A stretch of DNA of 64,000 nucleotides from Caldicellulosiruptor kronotskyensis 2002 (GTDB taxonomy: Bacteria > Bacillota > Thermoanaerobacteria > Caldicellulosiruptorales > Caldicellulosiruptoraceae), in contig NC_014720.1 of assembly GCF_000166775.1 (NCBI RefSeq), positions 1,420,501-1,484,500 on the forward strand, written 5' to 3'. Positions 17,477 through 27,738 of the stretch are shown in pieces (position 1 is the first letter of the stretch; every line of letters starts with the position of its first letter). A model generated the notes under the pieces. That model was not told the origin of the DNA and did no database searches. It saw nothing but the letters and a program-made list of their open reading frames with translations. The position numbers and the translations under genes were made by a program.

Positions 17477-19014
17477 ACAAGAGGGCAATTATAAGTGTTT
17501 ACGATAAAAACGGTATAGTGGAATTTGCAAAAAAGCTAAAAGAGTTTGGATATGACATTATCTCTACAGGCGGTACTATGAAGTATTTGACCGAAAATGG
17601 GATTGAGGTTATAAATATCTCTGATGTCACCCGTTTTCCAGAGATTTTGGATGGCAGAGTAAAGACTCTTCACCCAAATATTCACGCAGGAATTCTTGCA
17701 ATGAAGGATAACAAAGAACATTTAGAAACTTTAAAGGCACTGGATATTCTGCCAATTGACATGGTTGTTGTTAACCTTTATCCGTTTAAAGAGACTATTT
17801 TCAAGAAAGATGTTACGCTTGATTACGTTATAGAAAATATAGATATAGGCGGGCCAACCATGATTCGAGCTGCTGCAAAAAATTTTAAATACACAACAGT
17901 TATAGTTGACCCTGAAGATTATGATATAGTAGCAATGGAAATAGAAAAAAACGGAGAAGTTTCTTATGAGACAAGATTTTATCTTGCCACAAAAGTTTTT
18001 GAATACACCTCTTATTATGATTCAATGATTTTTAACTATTTCAAACATGTAAGAAAAGACCAATCGTTTTCGAAGCATTTTACAGTTCCACTTGAACTTT
18101 TACAGAACTTAAGATATGGAGAAAATCCTCACCAGAAGGCATGTTTTTATAAGATATCGTTACCGTTCATCGAAACCTCTAATATTGTGAATTGTACACA
18201 GCTTCATGGTAAAGAACTTTCGTATAACAATATCCTTGACAGTGACAGTGCTATAGAACTTTTGAAGGAATTTGATGAACCCACATGTGTTGCTATAAAG
18301 CACAACAATCCATGTGCGGTGGCGTCAGCAGAGAATATTAATGAGGCTTACAAAAAGGTATATGAAAGTGACCCGATATCAATATTTGGCGGGATTGTTG
18401 CTTTCAACAGAAAGGTTGACAAAAATGTAGCAGAACAGCTCAAAAAGATATTTCTTGAAATTGTAATTGCTCCGGAATTTGACGAGGATGCTCTTTCCAT
18501 TTTGTGTTCTAAAAAAGATTTGAGAGTTTTAAAATTAGCATCCTTAGAAAAGACTGATACTTTCTACGATATAAAATCTGTAAACGGCGGTGCTTTAGTA
18601 CAAGAAAAGGATAGAATGCTTCTTGTAGACCAACTTCAGGTTGTCACGGAAAGAAAACCTTCAGAAAAGGAATTGGAAGATTTAATCTTTGCCTGGAAGG
18701 TTGTAAAACATGTGAAGTCAAATGCTATAGTTGTAGCAAAGGATAAAATGACCCTGGGTATTGGAATGGGTCAGACAAATAGAATATGGGCTGTTGAACA
18801 TGCAATTTCAAGGTCACGATTTGATTTAAAAGGAGCAGTGCTTGCATCAGATGCATTTTTCCCATTTTCAGACAGTGTCGAGGCTGCGGGCAAAGCAGGA
18901 ATTAGTGCTATTATTCAGCCAGGTGGTTCTATCCGCGACAAGGATTCAATTGAGATGGCAAACAGGTTCAATATAGCTATGGTATTCACAGGAATGAGAC
19001 ATTTTAGGCATTAA
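17473..19014 (+). CDS. purH: Bifunctional AICAR formyltransferase / IMP cyclohydrolase
   Basis: 513 residues, a full-length fused enzyme doing the last two steps to IMP. The N-terminal MGS-like cyclohydrolase domain (about 1-195) shows [37 protein letters not shown] and [15 protein letters not shown]. The C-terminal transformylase shows [27 protein letters not shown] and the SDAFFPFSD / [10 protein letters not shown] region. It overlaps purN by 4 nt. Confidence 0.97.
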   Translation: MNKRAIISVYDKNGIVEFAKKLKEFGYDIISTGGTMKYLTENGIEVINISDVTRFPEILDGRVKTLHPNIHAGILAMKDNKEHLETLKALDILPIDMVVVNLYPFKETIFKKDVTLDYVIENIDIGGPTMIRAAAKNFKYTTVIVDPEDYDIVAMEIEKNGEVSYETRFYLATKVFEYTSYYDSMIFNYFKHVRKDQSFSKHFTVPLELLQNLRYGENPHQKACFYKISLPFIETSNIVNCTQLHGKELSYNNILDSDSAIELLKEFDEPTCVAIKHNNPCAVASAENINEAYKKVYESDPISIFGGIVAFNRKVDKNVAEQLKKIFLEIVIAPEFDEDALSILCSKKDLRVLKLASLEKTDTFYDIKSVNGGALVQEKDRMLLVDQLQVVTERKPSEKELEDLIFAWKVVKHVKSNAIVVAKDKMTLGIGMGQTNRIWAVEHAISRSRFDLKGAVLASDAFFPFSDSVEAAGKAGISAIIQPGGSIRDKDSIEMANRFNIAMVFTGMRHFRH

Positions 19015-19035
19015 GAAAGAGGTGGAATTTTAGCC

Positions 19036-20298
19036 ATGAGAGTGCTAATTGTAGGAAATGGTGGACGTGAACATGCTATTGCATGGAAGATATACAATGA
19101 AGGTTATAAAGAGTTGTTCTGCGTTCCAGGCAATGCAGGGATAAGCGAAATAGCACAGTGTGCTGATATTAAAGTAAATGAGTTTGAAAAAATAAGAGAC
19201 TTTTGTATGGAGAAAGGAATAGATTTTGTAGTTATTGGTCCTGACAATCCACTGGCTGACGGGATTGTTGATTATCTTGAATCTTTTGGTATAAAGACGT
19301 TTGGACCTACAAAAGATGCTGCGATGATAGAAAGCAGTAAAGCTTTTGCAAAGGATTTGATGAAGAAATATGGAATTAAAACTGCAAGATATGAGGTGTT
19401 TACCAATATTGAAGATGCCGTAGGATTTGTAAATCAGACATCACAATATCCGGTTGTTATAAAGGCAGATGGTCTTGCTCTTGGCAAGGGTGTGATTATT
19501 GCAAATAACCAGCAAGAGGCAATTGATGCCTTGAATCTTATTATGAGAGAAAAAGTTTTTGGAGCTGCAGGCGACAAAGTGATTATCGAAGATTATCTTT
19601 TGGGCGAGGAAGTTTCAGTGTTTGTTGTTTCTGATGGCAAAGATATTGTTCCTCTTACAACAGCAAGAGACCACAAAAAGGCATTTGATGGTGATAAGGG
19701 ACCAAATACAGGTGGAATGGGTGCTTTTTCACCATCTAAACTTGTCAATAAAGCTATTTTTGAGGATATATTAGAAAACATAATGCTCAGAGCAGTGTAT
19801 GGCATGCGAAAGGAAGGGCGACCTTTCAAAGGAGTACTATATGGGGGGCTTATCCTGACAGAAGAGGGTCCAAAGGTTTTAGAATTTAATGCACGTTTCG
19901 GAGACCCTGAAGCACAAGCAATTTTGCCACTTATGAAAAGCGAACTTATGGAAATAATGGTAAAGGCGAGAGAAGGAAATTTAAGGGGTATGGATGTAAA
20001 GTTTGAACAAGAGTATTCTTTGTGTGTTGTGCTTGCATCAAAAGGATATCCAGACAAATATGAGATTGGCTTTGAAATTAGTGGGTTTGAAAGTCTTGAT
20101 GAAAAGACCATATTGTTCCATGCAAATACGAAAAAGGAAGGCGGTAAGATAAAAACTGCTGGTGGAAGGGTGTTGAATGTAGTAAGAAGAGAAAAGACGC
20201 TAAAAGAAGCGAAAGAGAAGGTATATGAAGAGGTCAAAAAAATTCATTTTGAGAATATGTTCTATCGAACTGATATAGGTGATAAGGAGATTGAATAA
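19036..20298 (+). CDS. purD: Phosphoribosylamine--glycine ligase
   Basis: 420 residues, ATP-grasp enzyme making GAR from phosphoribosylamine and glycine. Motifs: VLIVGNGGREHAIAWK, FVVIGPDNPLADGI, VIKADGLALGKGV, TTARDHKKAFDGDKGPNTGG and EFNARFGDPEAQ. It ends the contiguous pur genes. No terminator is visible before the rubredoxin gene 80 nt further on, so the transcript may run through it. Confidence 0.97.
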   Translation: MRVLIVGNGGREHAIAWKIYNEGYKELFCVPGNAGISEIAQCADIKVNEFEKIRDFCMEKGIDFVVIGPDNPLADGIVDYLESFGIKTFGPTKDAAMIESSKAFAKDLMKKYGIKTARYEVFTNIEDAVGFVNQTSQYPVVIKADGLALGKGVIIANNQQEAIDALNLIMREKVFGAAGDKVIIEDYLLGEEVSVFVVSDGKDIVPLTTARDHKKAFDGDKGPNTGGMGAFSPSKLVNKAIFEDILENIMLRAVYGMRKEGRPFKGVLYGGLILTEEGPKVLEFNARFGDPEAQAILPLMKSELMEIMVKAREGNLRGMDVKFEQEYSLCVVLASKGYPDKYEIGFEISGFESLDEKTILFHANTKKEGGKIKTAGGRVLNVVRREKTLKEAKEKVYEEVKKIHFENMFYRTDIGDKEIE

Positions 20299-20378
20299 AA
20301 TTTGTGTTTTAAGAAGAGAAAAATGAGGTATAAATTATTTGACAGTTTAAATTTCTAAAAAAGGAGTGAGTATTTAAA

Positions 20379-20537
20379 GTGGAGATTTGGGTATGTAGTA
20401 TATGTGGTTACGAGTACAATCCTGAAAATGGAGATCCAGAAAACGGTATTGCGCCAGGAACAAAGTTTGAGGATTTGCCAGACGATTGGGTTTGTCCTAT
20501 TTGTGGTGTTGGCAAGGATATGTTTGAGAAAAAATAA
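20379..20537 (+). CDS. Rubredoxin
   Basis: A 52-residue gene starting at GTG 20379, with an AAAGGAGTGAG site 9 nt or so upstream. It has the two CxxCG knuckles that bind one iron atom, [20 protein letters not shown] and [15 protein letters not shown], and the aromatic and acidic residues normal for rubredoxin. It is a small cytoplasmic electron carrier. A flavodiiron protein and an NADH:rubredoxin oxidoreductase-like protein encoded at 30.6-33 kb are its likely partners. It lies after purD and before a strong terminator. Confidence 0.95.
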   Translation: MEIWVCSICGYEYNPENGDPENGIAPGTKFEDLPDDWVCPICGVGKDMFEKK

Positions 20538-20558
20538 GTTCGCAAAGTAAATCAGGAG

Positions 20559-20607
20559 TACCCTAAGTCATCTTTGTTGTTTTATTAGGATGGCTTAGGG
20601 TATTTTT
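20559..20607 (+). terminator. Terminator after rubredoxin
   Basis: TACCCTAAGTCATC (20559-20572) pairs with GATGGCTTAGGGTA (20589-20602), a 14-nt stem with one mismatch, followed by TTTTTA. Confidence 0.88.
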
Positions 20608-20608
20608 A

Positions 20609-20617
20609 TGGTATAAT
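20609..20617 (+). promoter_or_regulatory. Extended -10 promoter of the gene at 20655
   Basis: TGGTATAAT is an extended -10 element. No good -35 is seen because the terminator stem occupies that region. It supports a start at 20655 rather than 20631. Confidence 0.45.
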
Positions 20618-20654
20618 AATTTTTATAGGAATGCCAAAGAGGTATAAGAAAAGA

Positions 20655-21947
20655 ATGATAGCAAACATTCCTTCATATATTTTTTTAAACGATGTATTTA
20701 CACAGGCCGGTCGAGGTTTGAAAAAGGTTTGGTATGAAATCGTAAATGAAAAGGATGGTTTTACTATAAAGCTTTCTTTTACTGACAGCTGTGATGTTAA
20801 TAATATAGGAGTGGCTTTTGACCTTCAAGAAGCAGAAATTGTTTTTATGCCAAACCTTCAAAGAGGAAAGAAAGGACTTGTGTGTAACAACTCAAATACA
20901 CAAATTATCCTTTTGAAAACTAAGGATTCGTTTTTTCTATTAAAAGTTTGTGGTATTTTACAACTGGATGAAATATATTTGAGATTTGCAACAAAAATAA
21001 AAGAAAACTTATTGTGCATAGGGTTTTTCCATTCATTCTGGATAGATGAAAAACAGAATAGTTTTTGTTTTCAAAATTTACTACCAGTGTTAAGGATTAA
21101 AAAAGGCTCAAATATAAAGATAGAAGTCAAAGTACACAAAGGAAGTTCAATTTATTATTGCGTTGAAAACTTCAATCCAAGATTAAAATCTTTTGAAATA
21201 GGACTTAATTTAGAATTGGCAAACAATCCAAAATACATTGGCATAGTTGATATAATAAAGTATTCAAAAGTAGACATTGCGAGAAGGTACCGATTATCAC
21301 TTAGTATTCCGGCAAAGATGTTAAAACTCTATTTTTTATATCTACCTAAAAAGCTTACGAATTTCGAGCTTTCCTATACGTCTTCGTTACAATTTTCCTG
21401 TTTTTATTATATAAAAATTTTAAGTAAACTTAGTAAAAGTGAAATTTTAAGACTTCAAGAAAGCATAGAACTATTATCCACAAAAGAAAATATTTATTTT
21501 AACTTTTACAATAAAAATCTTATGTTAACCTCAATAAAAACATATTATCATCTGCCTTATATTTTACTTCTTTATTCTAAGCTTTGTTCTTTGACAGGAA
21601 AAGAAATAAAAACTTTTATTGAAAGACTCATCGGTGAGATAGAATGGCATATTATAAGAAACAATAAATTTTTCACAGATGAGACTTTGATGAATATAGA
21701 AGAGTTTGATAAAAAATTTGAGAATGGAATATATCCAAATGAAACTCTAACAATATATACTTGTTATGAGTTGTACAGGTTTCTCTTTAACTACTATGAA
21801 GATTTAAGCTACTATAAAACAAGTAATGACTTAAAGGCTTTATTGTTTCTATACTATGATTTCAAGTTTGGACACTTTTATAAAAACAACTATTCATTCA
21901 AAAAAGAAGAACTTTTAAGAATTAATGAAAGGGAAGATAGAAAATGA
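20655..21947 (+). CDS. Protein of unknown function upstream of polA
   Basis: About 430 residues; I recognise no family. The first third is rich in beta-strand-like stretches (DGFTIKLSFTD, EAEIVFMPN, TQIILLKTKDSFFLLKVCG). The last third (about 260-430) is helical with many Tyr, Phe, Lys and Leu, such as YHLPYILLLYSKL and LYRFLFNYYEDL. There is no signal peptide or certain membrane helix. ATG 20655 has an AAAGAGGT site 11 nt upstream; ATG 20631 would be only about 14 nt after a -10 element. The stop overlaps the polA start by 4 nt, so translation is coupled to DNA polymerase I. The strongly AT-rich, lysine/tyrosine-rich composition differs from neighbours. Confidence 0.6.
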   Translation: MIANIPSYIFLNDVFTQAGRGLKKVWYEIVNEKDGFTIKLSFTDSCDVNNIGVAFDLQEAEIVFMPNLQRGKKGLVCNNSNTQIILLKTKDSFFLLKVCGILQLDEIYLRFATKIKENLLCIGFFHSFWIDEKQNSFCFQNLLPVLRIKKGSNIKIEVKVHKGSSIYYCVENFNPRLKSFEIGLNLELANNPKYIGIVDIIKYSKVDIARRYRLSLSIPAKMLKLYFLYLPKKLTNFELSYTSSLQFSCFYYIKILSKLSKSEILRLQESIELLSTKENIYFNFYNKNLMLTSIKTYYHLPYILLLYSKLCSLTGKEIKTFIERLIGEIEWHIIRNNKFFTDETLMNIEEFDKKFENGIYPNETLTIYTCYELYRFLFNYYEDLSYYKTSNDLKALLFLYYDFKFGHFYKNNYSFKKEELLRINEREDRK

Positions 21948-24496
21948 AACTGGTTATATTCGATGGAAACAGCATTTTGTACAGAGCCTTTTTTGCTCTT
22001 CCTGAACTGACAACCTCAAATAATATTCCAACAAACGCTATTTATGGATTTGTAAATGTGATATTGAAATATTTAGAACAAGAAAAACCTGATTATGTTG
22101 CTGTAGCATTTGATAAAAAAGGAAGAGAGGCACGAAAAAGTGAATACCAAGAATACAAAGCAAACAGAAAACCTATGCCAGATAACCTTCAAGTACAAAT
22201 CCCTTATGTTCGAGAGATTCTTTATGCCTTTAACATTCCAATAATTGAGTTTGAAGGATATGAAGCAGATGATGTAATCGGCTCACTTGTTAACCAGTTC
22301 AAAAATACTGGTTTGGATATTGTTATTATTACGGGTGATAGGGATACTCTTCAATTACTTGACAAAAACGTAGTTGTAAAAATTGTTTCAACCAAGTTTG
22401 ACAGAACAATGGAAGATTTGTACACCATTGAAAACATAAAAGAAAAATATGGGGTTTGGGCAAATCAAGTGCCTGATTACAAAGCGCTTGTTGGAGACCA
22501 ATCAGATAACATTCCCGGGGTAAAGGGAATTGGCGAAAAGAGTGCCCAGAAGCTCTTGGAAGAGTACTCATCCTTAGAAGAGATATACCAAAATTTAGAT
22601 AAAATTAAAAGTTCCATTCGTGAAAAGTTAGAGGCAGGAAAAGATATGGCGTTTTTATCCAAGCGCTTAGCAACAATTGTATGTGATTTACCACTAAATG
22701 TTAAACTTGAAGACCTAAGAACAAAAGAGTGGAACAAGGAAAGGCTCTATGAGATTTTGGTGCAGTTAGAGTTCAAAAGCATAATAAAACGGTTAGGACT
22801 ATCAGAAGTTGTTCAATTTGAATTTGTTCAGCAGCGAACCGATATACCTGACGTTGAACAAAAAGAGCTTGAAAGTATTTCACAAATAAGATCAAAAGAG
22901 ATTCCATTAATGTTTGTCCAGGGCGAAAAATGTTTTTATTTATATGATCAAGAAAGTAATACTGTATTTGTAACAAGTAATAAACTTTTGATAGAGGAGA
23001 TTTTAAAAAGTGACACTGTGAAAATTGTGTATGATTTGAAAAATATATTTCATCAACTCAACCTGGAAGACACTAATAATATTAAAAATTGCGAAGATGT
23101 AATGATTGCTTCCTATGTTCTTGACAGCACAAGAAGTTCATATGAGTTAGAAACGTTGTTTGTATCTTACTTGAACACTGAGATAGAAGCTGTAAGAAAA
23201 GACAAGAAAATAGTCTCTGTGGTACTTCTAAAACGGTTATGGGACGAGCTTTTAAGATTAATAGATTTAAATTCATGCCAGTTTTTATATGAGAATATAG
23301 AAAGACCTCTTATCCCAGTTCTATATGAAATGGAAAAAACAGGATTTAAGGTGGATAGAGATGCCCTTATCCAGTATACCAAAGAGATTGAAAACAAAAT
23401 ATTAAAACTTGAAACGCAGATATACCAGATTGCAGGTGAGTGGTTTAACATAAATTCACCGAAACAGCTTTCTTACATTTTGTTTGAAAAGCTAAAACTT
23501 CCTGTAATAAAGAAGACAAAAACAGGATATTCCACTGATGCCGAGGTTTTAGAAGAGCTTTTTGACAAACATGAAATAGTTCCTCTTATTTTGGATTACA
23601 GGATGTATACAAAGATACTGACAACTTACTGTCAGGGATTACTACAGGCAATAAATCCTTCTTCGGGTAGAGTTCATACAACCTTTATCCAAACAGGTAC
23701 AGCCACAGGAAGACTTGCAAGCAGCGATCCTAATTTACAAAATATACCTGTAAAATATGATGAGGGGAAATTGATACGAAAGGTTTTTGTACCTGAAGGT
23801 GGACATGTACTGATTGATGCAGATTATTCCCAAATTGAACTGAGAATACTTGCCCATATTTCTGAAGATGAAAGACTTATAAGTGCTTTCAAAAATAATG
23901 TTGACATTCATTCTCAGACAGCAGCTGAGGTTTTTGGTGTAGACATAGCCGATGTTACTCCAGAGATGAGAAGTCAAGCTAAAGCAGTAAATTTTGGTAT
24001 AGTTTATGGGATTTCTGATTATGGTCTTGCAAGGGATATTAAAATTTCCAGGAAAGAAGCTGCAGAGTTTATAAACAGGTATTTTGAGCGTTATCCCAAA
24101 GTTAAAGAGTATATAGATAATACTGTTAAGTTTGCTCGTGATAATGGATTTGTTTTGACTTTATTTAATAGAAAGAGATATATAAAAGACATAAAATCTA
24201 CAAACAGAAACTTGAGGGGTTATGCAGAAAGGATTGCAATGAATTCGCCAATTCAGGGCAGTGCTGCTGATATCATGAAATTGGCAATGATTAAGGTTTA
24301 TCAGAAACTTAAAGAAAACAATCTCAAATCAAAAATAATTTTGCAGGTACACGATGAGCTTTTAATTGAAGCCCCATACGAAGAAAAGGATATAGTAAAG
24401 GAAATAGTAAAAAGAGAAATGGAAAATGCGGTAACTTTAAAAGTACCTTTGGTAGTTGAAGTAAAAGAAGGACTGAACTGGTATGAGACAAAATAG
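21944..24496 (+). CDS. polA: DNA polymerase I with inactive proofreading domain
   Basis: 850 residues. 5'-nuclease domain about 1-290 (FDGNSILYRAFFALP, VAFDKKGREARKSEYQEYKANR, GVKGIGEKSAQKLL). The middle region, about 300-460, has the place of the 3'-5' exonuclease but lacks the DxE and following Asp/Tyr motifs, so proofreading is probably absent, as in Taq polymerase. The polymerase domain shows motif A DADYSQIELRILAHIS, motif B RSQAKAVNFGIVYG and motif C QVHDELLIE. It repairs gaps and processes Okazaki fragments. It overlaps the upstream orphan by 4 nt and coaE by 14 nt. Confidence 0.97.
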   Translation: MKLVIFDGNSILYRAFFALPELTTSNNIPTNAIYGFVNVILKYLEQEKPDYVAVAFDKKGREARKSEYQEYKANRKPMPDNLQVQIPYVREILYAFNIPIIEFEGYEADDVIGSLVNQFKNTGLDIVIITGDRDTLQLLDKNVVVKIVSTKFDRTMEDLYTIENIKEKYGVWANQVPDYKALVGDQSDNIPGVKGIGEKSAQKLLEEYSSLEEIYQNLDKIKSSIREKLEAGKDMAFLSKRLATIVCDLPLNVKLEDLRTKEWNKERLYEILVQLEFKSIIKRLGLSEVVQFEFVQQRTDIPDVEQKELESISQIRSKEIPLMFVQGEKCFYLYDQESNTVFVTSNKLLIEEILKSDTVKIVYDLKNIFHQLNLEDTNNIKNCEDVMIASYVLDSTRSSYELETLFVSYLNTEIEAVRKDKKIVSVVLLKRLWDELLRLIDLNSCQFLYENIERPLIPVLYEMEKTGFKVDRDALIQYTKEIENKILKLETQIYQIAGEWFNINSPKQLSYILFEKLKLPVIKKTKTGYSTDAEVLEELFDKHEIVPLILDYRMYTKILTTYCQGLLQAINPSSGRVHTTFIQTGTATGRLASSDPNLQNIPVKYDEGKLIRKVFVPEGGHVLIDADYSQIELRILAHISEDERLISAFKNNVDIHSQTAAEVFGVDIADVTPEMRSQAKAVNFGIVYGISDYGLARDIKISRKEAAEFINRYFERYPKVKEYIDNTVKFARDNGFVLTLFNRKRYIKDIKSTNRNLRGYAERIAMNSPIQGSAADIMKLAMIKVYQKLKENNLKSKIILQVHDELLIEAPYEEKDIVKEIVKREMENAVTLKVPLVVEVKEGLNWYETK

Positions 24497-25082
24497 AGTT
24501 TTGGGAATCACAGGGAAGATATGTTCGGGTAAGAGTACCATCAGTAGCATATTAGCGCAAAGTTATGGCTTTAAAGTAGTTGATGTTGATAAAGAATATC
24601 ATACCCTTTTGGAAAAAAACGAAGAACTCAAAAAAAAGTTAACTGATGTTTTTGGGGAAGAAATATTGGTATCAGGGAAAATAGATCGAAACAGATTGAG
24701 AGCTTTGGTAACTGCTGACAAATCCCGTTTTGAGGTTCTAAATAAGATAACTCATAAATTTATTTTCGAAAGGGTAAACTATTTGGTTTTAGAGGTCTTT
24801 AAAGAATACCCAACTGTCATAGATGCTGCGCTTTTATTTGAAATAGGACTCAATAAACTCTGTTCTGTTGTATGGTTTGTTGAAGCAGAAGAAAATATAT
24901 TGATTGAGAGAATAATAAAAAGAAATGGATGGAGTGAAAAGGAAATAAAATCTTTTTTAGAAAAACAAAAAATACTGGAGAGCTATAAGAATCTTGCTAA
25001 TAGGGTTATTGTGAATAATTTTGATATTGAAGAATTAAAAAGTTTAATAAGAAAATATCTAAAAGAGGATGGATTGATTTGA
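24483..25082 (+). CDS. coaE: Dephospho-CoA kinase
   Basis: 199 residues. P-loop GKICSGKST at about residues 10-18, the DVDKEYH segment, and AALLFEIGLNKLC leading into VVWFVEAEENILIERI fit CoaE, which phosphorylates dephospho-CoA in the final step of coenzyme A synthesis. ATG 24483 lies inside polA. It is followed by the transglycosylase gene with a 4-nt overlap. polA-coaE-lytic transglycosylase is a familiar order in thermophilic Clostridia. Confidence 0.95.
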   Translation: MRQNRVLGITGKICSGKSTISSILAQSYGFKVVDVDKEYHTLLEKNEELKKKLTDVFGEEILVSGKIDRNRLRALVTADKSRFEVLNKITHKFIFERVNYLVLEVFKEYPTVIDAALLFEIGLNKLCSVVWFVEAEENILIERIIKRNGWSEKEIKSFLEKQKILESYKNLANRVIVNNFDIEELKSLIRKYLKEDGLI

Positions 25083-25642
25083 AGAAGAAGGTTATAATAA
25101 TAGTCTTACTACTTGTTCTTCTTTTATTTTTTGAAAGATTTTATTTTTTTGTTCTAAAGCAAATATATCCACTAAAGTTTTCTGAAAGCATAAGTAAATA
25201 TAGCAGTGAAATAGGAGTAGATCCATATTTGATATGTGCGATAATAAAATCTGAAAGTAACTTTAACCAGTATGCAGTTTCAAAAAAAGGCGCTGTGGGA
25301 CTTATGCAGCTTTCGCCTTCAACTGCAAAGTGGGTTGCTCAAAAGCTTAAAACGGAATACGTAGAAGAGAATCTCTATGATCCTGATTACAATATAAGGC
25401 TTGGTTCGTGGTATATAAAATATCTTATAGACTACTACTCTGGTGATACAAAGCTTGCAGTTGCAGCTTACAATGCTGGCATGACAAATGTAAATAAATG
25501 GCTTTCGATTAGAAAAAGAAGCACTATTGAAATAACAGAAATTCCTTTTAAAGAGACAAACCATTTTGTAAAAAGAGTTTTTAAGAGTTACGAGATGTAC
25601 AAAAAACTTTATCCAAAAGCATTTAAAAATACAGATTATTAA
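25079..25642 (+). CDS. Lytic transglycosylase, SLT domain, membrane anchored
   Basis: 187 residues. An N-terminal hydrophobic anchor (about 4-28) is followed by a goose-lysozyme-like SLT domain. The catalytic Glu is in AIIKSESNFNQYAVS, with GAVGLMQLSPSTAKW and AVAAYNAGMTNVNKW further on. Such enzymes cleave the MurNAc-GlcNAc bond of peptidoglycan outside the membrane. The start is TTG 25079, overlapping the coaE stop by 4 nt. Role in growth versus sporulation is unknown. Confidence 0.92.
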   Translation: MKKKVIIIVLLLVLLLFFERFYFFVLKQIYPLKFSESISKYSSEIGVDPYLICAIIKSESNFNQYAVSKKGAVGLMQLSPSTAKWVAQKLKTEYVEENLYDPDYNIRLGSWYIKYLIDYYSGDTKLAVAAYNAGMTNVNKWLSIRKRSTIEITEIPFKETNHFVKRVFKSYEMYKKLYPKAFKNTDY

Positions 25643-25664
25643 GGAAAGCGCGGCACAGATTTTC

Positions 25665-25678
25665 CAAACATACGTTTG
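25665..25678 (+). promoter_or_regulatory. LexA/DinR-type SOS box upstream of uvrB
   Basis: CAAACATACGTTTG differs at only two symmetric positions from the Gram-positive SOS box CGAAC-N4-GTTCG. It overlaps the -35 of the uvrB promoter, where bound LexA would block RNA polymerase. Confidence 0.7.
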
Positions 25679-25704
25679 AAAATTGATGATTAATAAGATA
25701 AAAT
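25676..25704 (+). promoter_or_regulatory. SigA-type promoter of uvrBA
   Basis: TTGAAA (25676-25681) and TAAAAT (25699-25704) are 17 bp apart and lie 19 nt before the uvrB start codon. Confidence 0.7.
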
Positions 25705-25722
25705 AAAATTTGGTGATTTAAG

Positions 25723-27708
25723 ATGAAAAAATTTAAACTTGTTTCAGACTTCAAACCAACTGGTGACCAGCCAAAAGCAATAGAGATGTTAACAGAAGGC
25801 ATTTTAAAGGGAGAAAAGTTTCAGACACTTTTAGGTGTTACAGGGTCTGGCAAAACATTCACAATGGCAAAGGTCATAGAGAATGTTCAAAGACCCACGC
25901 TTGTGCTGGCACATAACAAGACTTTAGCAGCACAGCTTTGTAGTGAGTTTAGAGAATTTTTCCCAGAAAATGCAGTGGAATTCTTTGTAAGTTACTATGA
26001 CTATTATCAGCCTGAAGCTTATATTCCAGAAACTGACACGTATATTGAAAAGGATTCATCTATAAATGAAGAGATTGACAAACTCAGACACTCAGCTACA
26101 TCTGCCTTATTTGAAAGAAGAGATGTTATAATTGTTGCAAGTGTATCATGTATTTACAGTTTGGGCAGTCCTGAAGATTATTTAAATCTTACTATTTCGT
26201 TGCGCCCCGGCATGACAAAAGACAGAGATGAGGTTATAAGAGACCTTATAAGAATGCAATATGAAAGAAATGACATTGATTTTAGAAGAGGAAGATTTAG
26301 AGTAAGAGGAGACGTACTCGAAGTTTTCCCTGCATCTAATACAGACAGGGCGATAAGAATAGAATTTTTTGGGGATGAGATAGAAAGAATCACAGAGTTT
26401 GATGTTGTAACAGGTGAAGTAATTGGTCGAAGAAACCATGTTGCAATTTTTCCAGCATCCCACTATGTGACAACTGCTGAGAAATTGAAAAGAGCGATAA
26501 AAAGTATAGAAGAAGAACTTGAACAAAGGCTAAAAGAGCTAAGAAGTATGGGTAAGCTTGTTGAGGCTCAGAGGCTTGAGCAGAGAACGCGCTATGACAT
26601 AGAGATGCTTCAGGAGATGGGTTTTTGTAAAGGGATAGAGAACTATTCAAGGCATTTAACTGGCAGACCACCTGGAAGTCCACCGTATACTTTGCTTGAT
26701 TATTTTCCAAATGATTTCATAATGTTCATTGATGAGTCGCATGTTACAATACCTCAAGTAAGAGCTATGTACAATGGGGACAAAGCAAGAAAAGATACCC
26801 TTGTAGAATATGGTTTTAGACTTCCATCTGCTTATGATAACAGACCATTGACATTTGAAGAGTTCGAAGAAAAGCTCAACCAAGTAATTTTCGTAAGTGC
26901 AACACCCGGACCGTATGAACTCAAAAAATCTTCACGTATTGTTGAACAAATTATAAGACCGACAGGACTTGTTGACCCTGAAATTGAGGTTCATCCTGTA
27001 CAAGGTCAGATTGACCATCTGATTGGCGAGATACGAAAAAGAGTGGAAAAGAACCAGAGAGTTCTTGTCACTACTCTTACCAAGAAGATGGCTGAAAGCC
27101 TTACTGAGTATTTAAAAGATGTGGGAATCAGGGTCAGATATATGCATTCAGACATAGACACAATTGAGCGTATGCAGATTATCAGAGATTTACGACTTGG
27201 AAAATTTGATGTTTTAGTAGGGATAAATTTGCTCAGAGAAGGTCTTGACCTTCCTGAGGTGTCACTTGTTGCCATTTTAGATGCTGACAAGGAAGGTTTT
27301 TTGAGGTCAGAAACTTCGCTTATCCAGACAATTGGACGTGCTGCAAGAAATGTTGATGGAAAGGTTATAATGTATGCAGATAGAATCACAAACGCTATGC
27401 AAAAAGCTATTGATGAGACAAACAGACGTAGGAAAATCCAAATAGAATATAATCAAAAACACGGTATTGTACCTCAAACTGTAAGAAAAGGTATAAGGCA
27501 GATAATTGAAGCGACAGTGTCTGTGGCTGAAGAGGAAGAGAAATACGAAGTTGTGGAGAAAGAGATTGTAGAAAATATGACAAAGGAAGAGATAGAAGAA
27601 TATATCAAGGAACTTGAACAGGAGATGAAAAAGCTTGCTATAGAACTTGAGTTTGAAAAGGCTGCAAAAGTAAGGGACAAAATATTTGAACTCAAAAAAC
27701 TTCTTTAA
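25723..27708 (+). CDS. uvrB: Excinuclease ABC subunit B
   Basis: 661 residues, the usual length. Helicase-like damage-verification subunit of nucleotide excision repair. Visible: [14 protein letters not shown], Walker [13 protein letters not shown], the beta-hairpin that inserts into DNA ([13 protein letters not shown]), [11 protein letters not shown], helicase motifs including [37 protein letters not shown], and the C-terminal UVR coiled-coil motif that binds UvrC ([14 protein letters not shown]). Preceded by an SOS box and promoter; uvrA follows after 30 nt. Confidence 0.98.
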   Translation: MKKFKLVSDFKPTGDQPKAIEMLTEGILKGEKFQTLLGVTGSGKTFTMAKVIENVQRPTLVLAHNKTLAAQLCSEFREFFPENAVEFFVSYYDYYQPEAYIPETDTYIEKDSSINEEIDKLRHSATSALFERRDVIIVASVSCIYSLGSPEDYLNLTISLRPGMTKDRDEVIRDLIRMQYERNDIDFRRGRFRVRGDVLEVFPASNTDRAIRIEFFGDEIERITEFDVVTGEVIGRRNHVAIFPASHYVTTAEKLKRAIKSIEEELEQRLKELRSMGKLVEAQRLEQRTRYDIEMLQEMGFCKGIENYSRHLTGRPPGSPPYTLLDYFPNDFIMFIDESHVTIPQVRAMYNGDKARKDTLVEYGFRLPSAYDNRPLTFEEFEEKLNQVIFVSATPGPYELKKSSRIVEQIIRPTGLVDPEIEVHPVQGQIDHLIGEIRKRVEKNQRVLVTTLTKKMAESLTEYLKDVGIRVRYMHSDIDTIERMQIIRDLRLGKFDVLVGINLLREGLDLPEVSLVAILDADKEGFLRSETSLIQTIGRAARNVDGKVIMYADRITNAMQKAIDETNRRRKIQIEYNQKHGIVPQTVRKGIRQIIEATVSVAEEEEKYEVVEKEIVENMTKEEIEEYIKELEQEMKKLAIELEFEKAAKVRDKIFELKKLL

Positions 27709-27738
27709 TGGCTTTATTGCTTGGAGGAGAAAAAGAAG

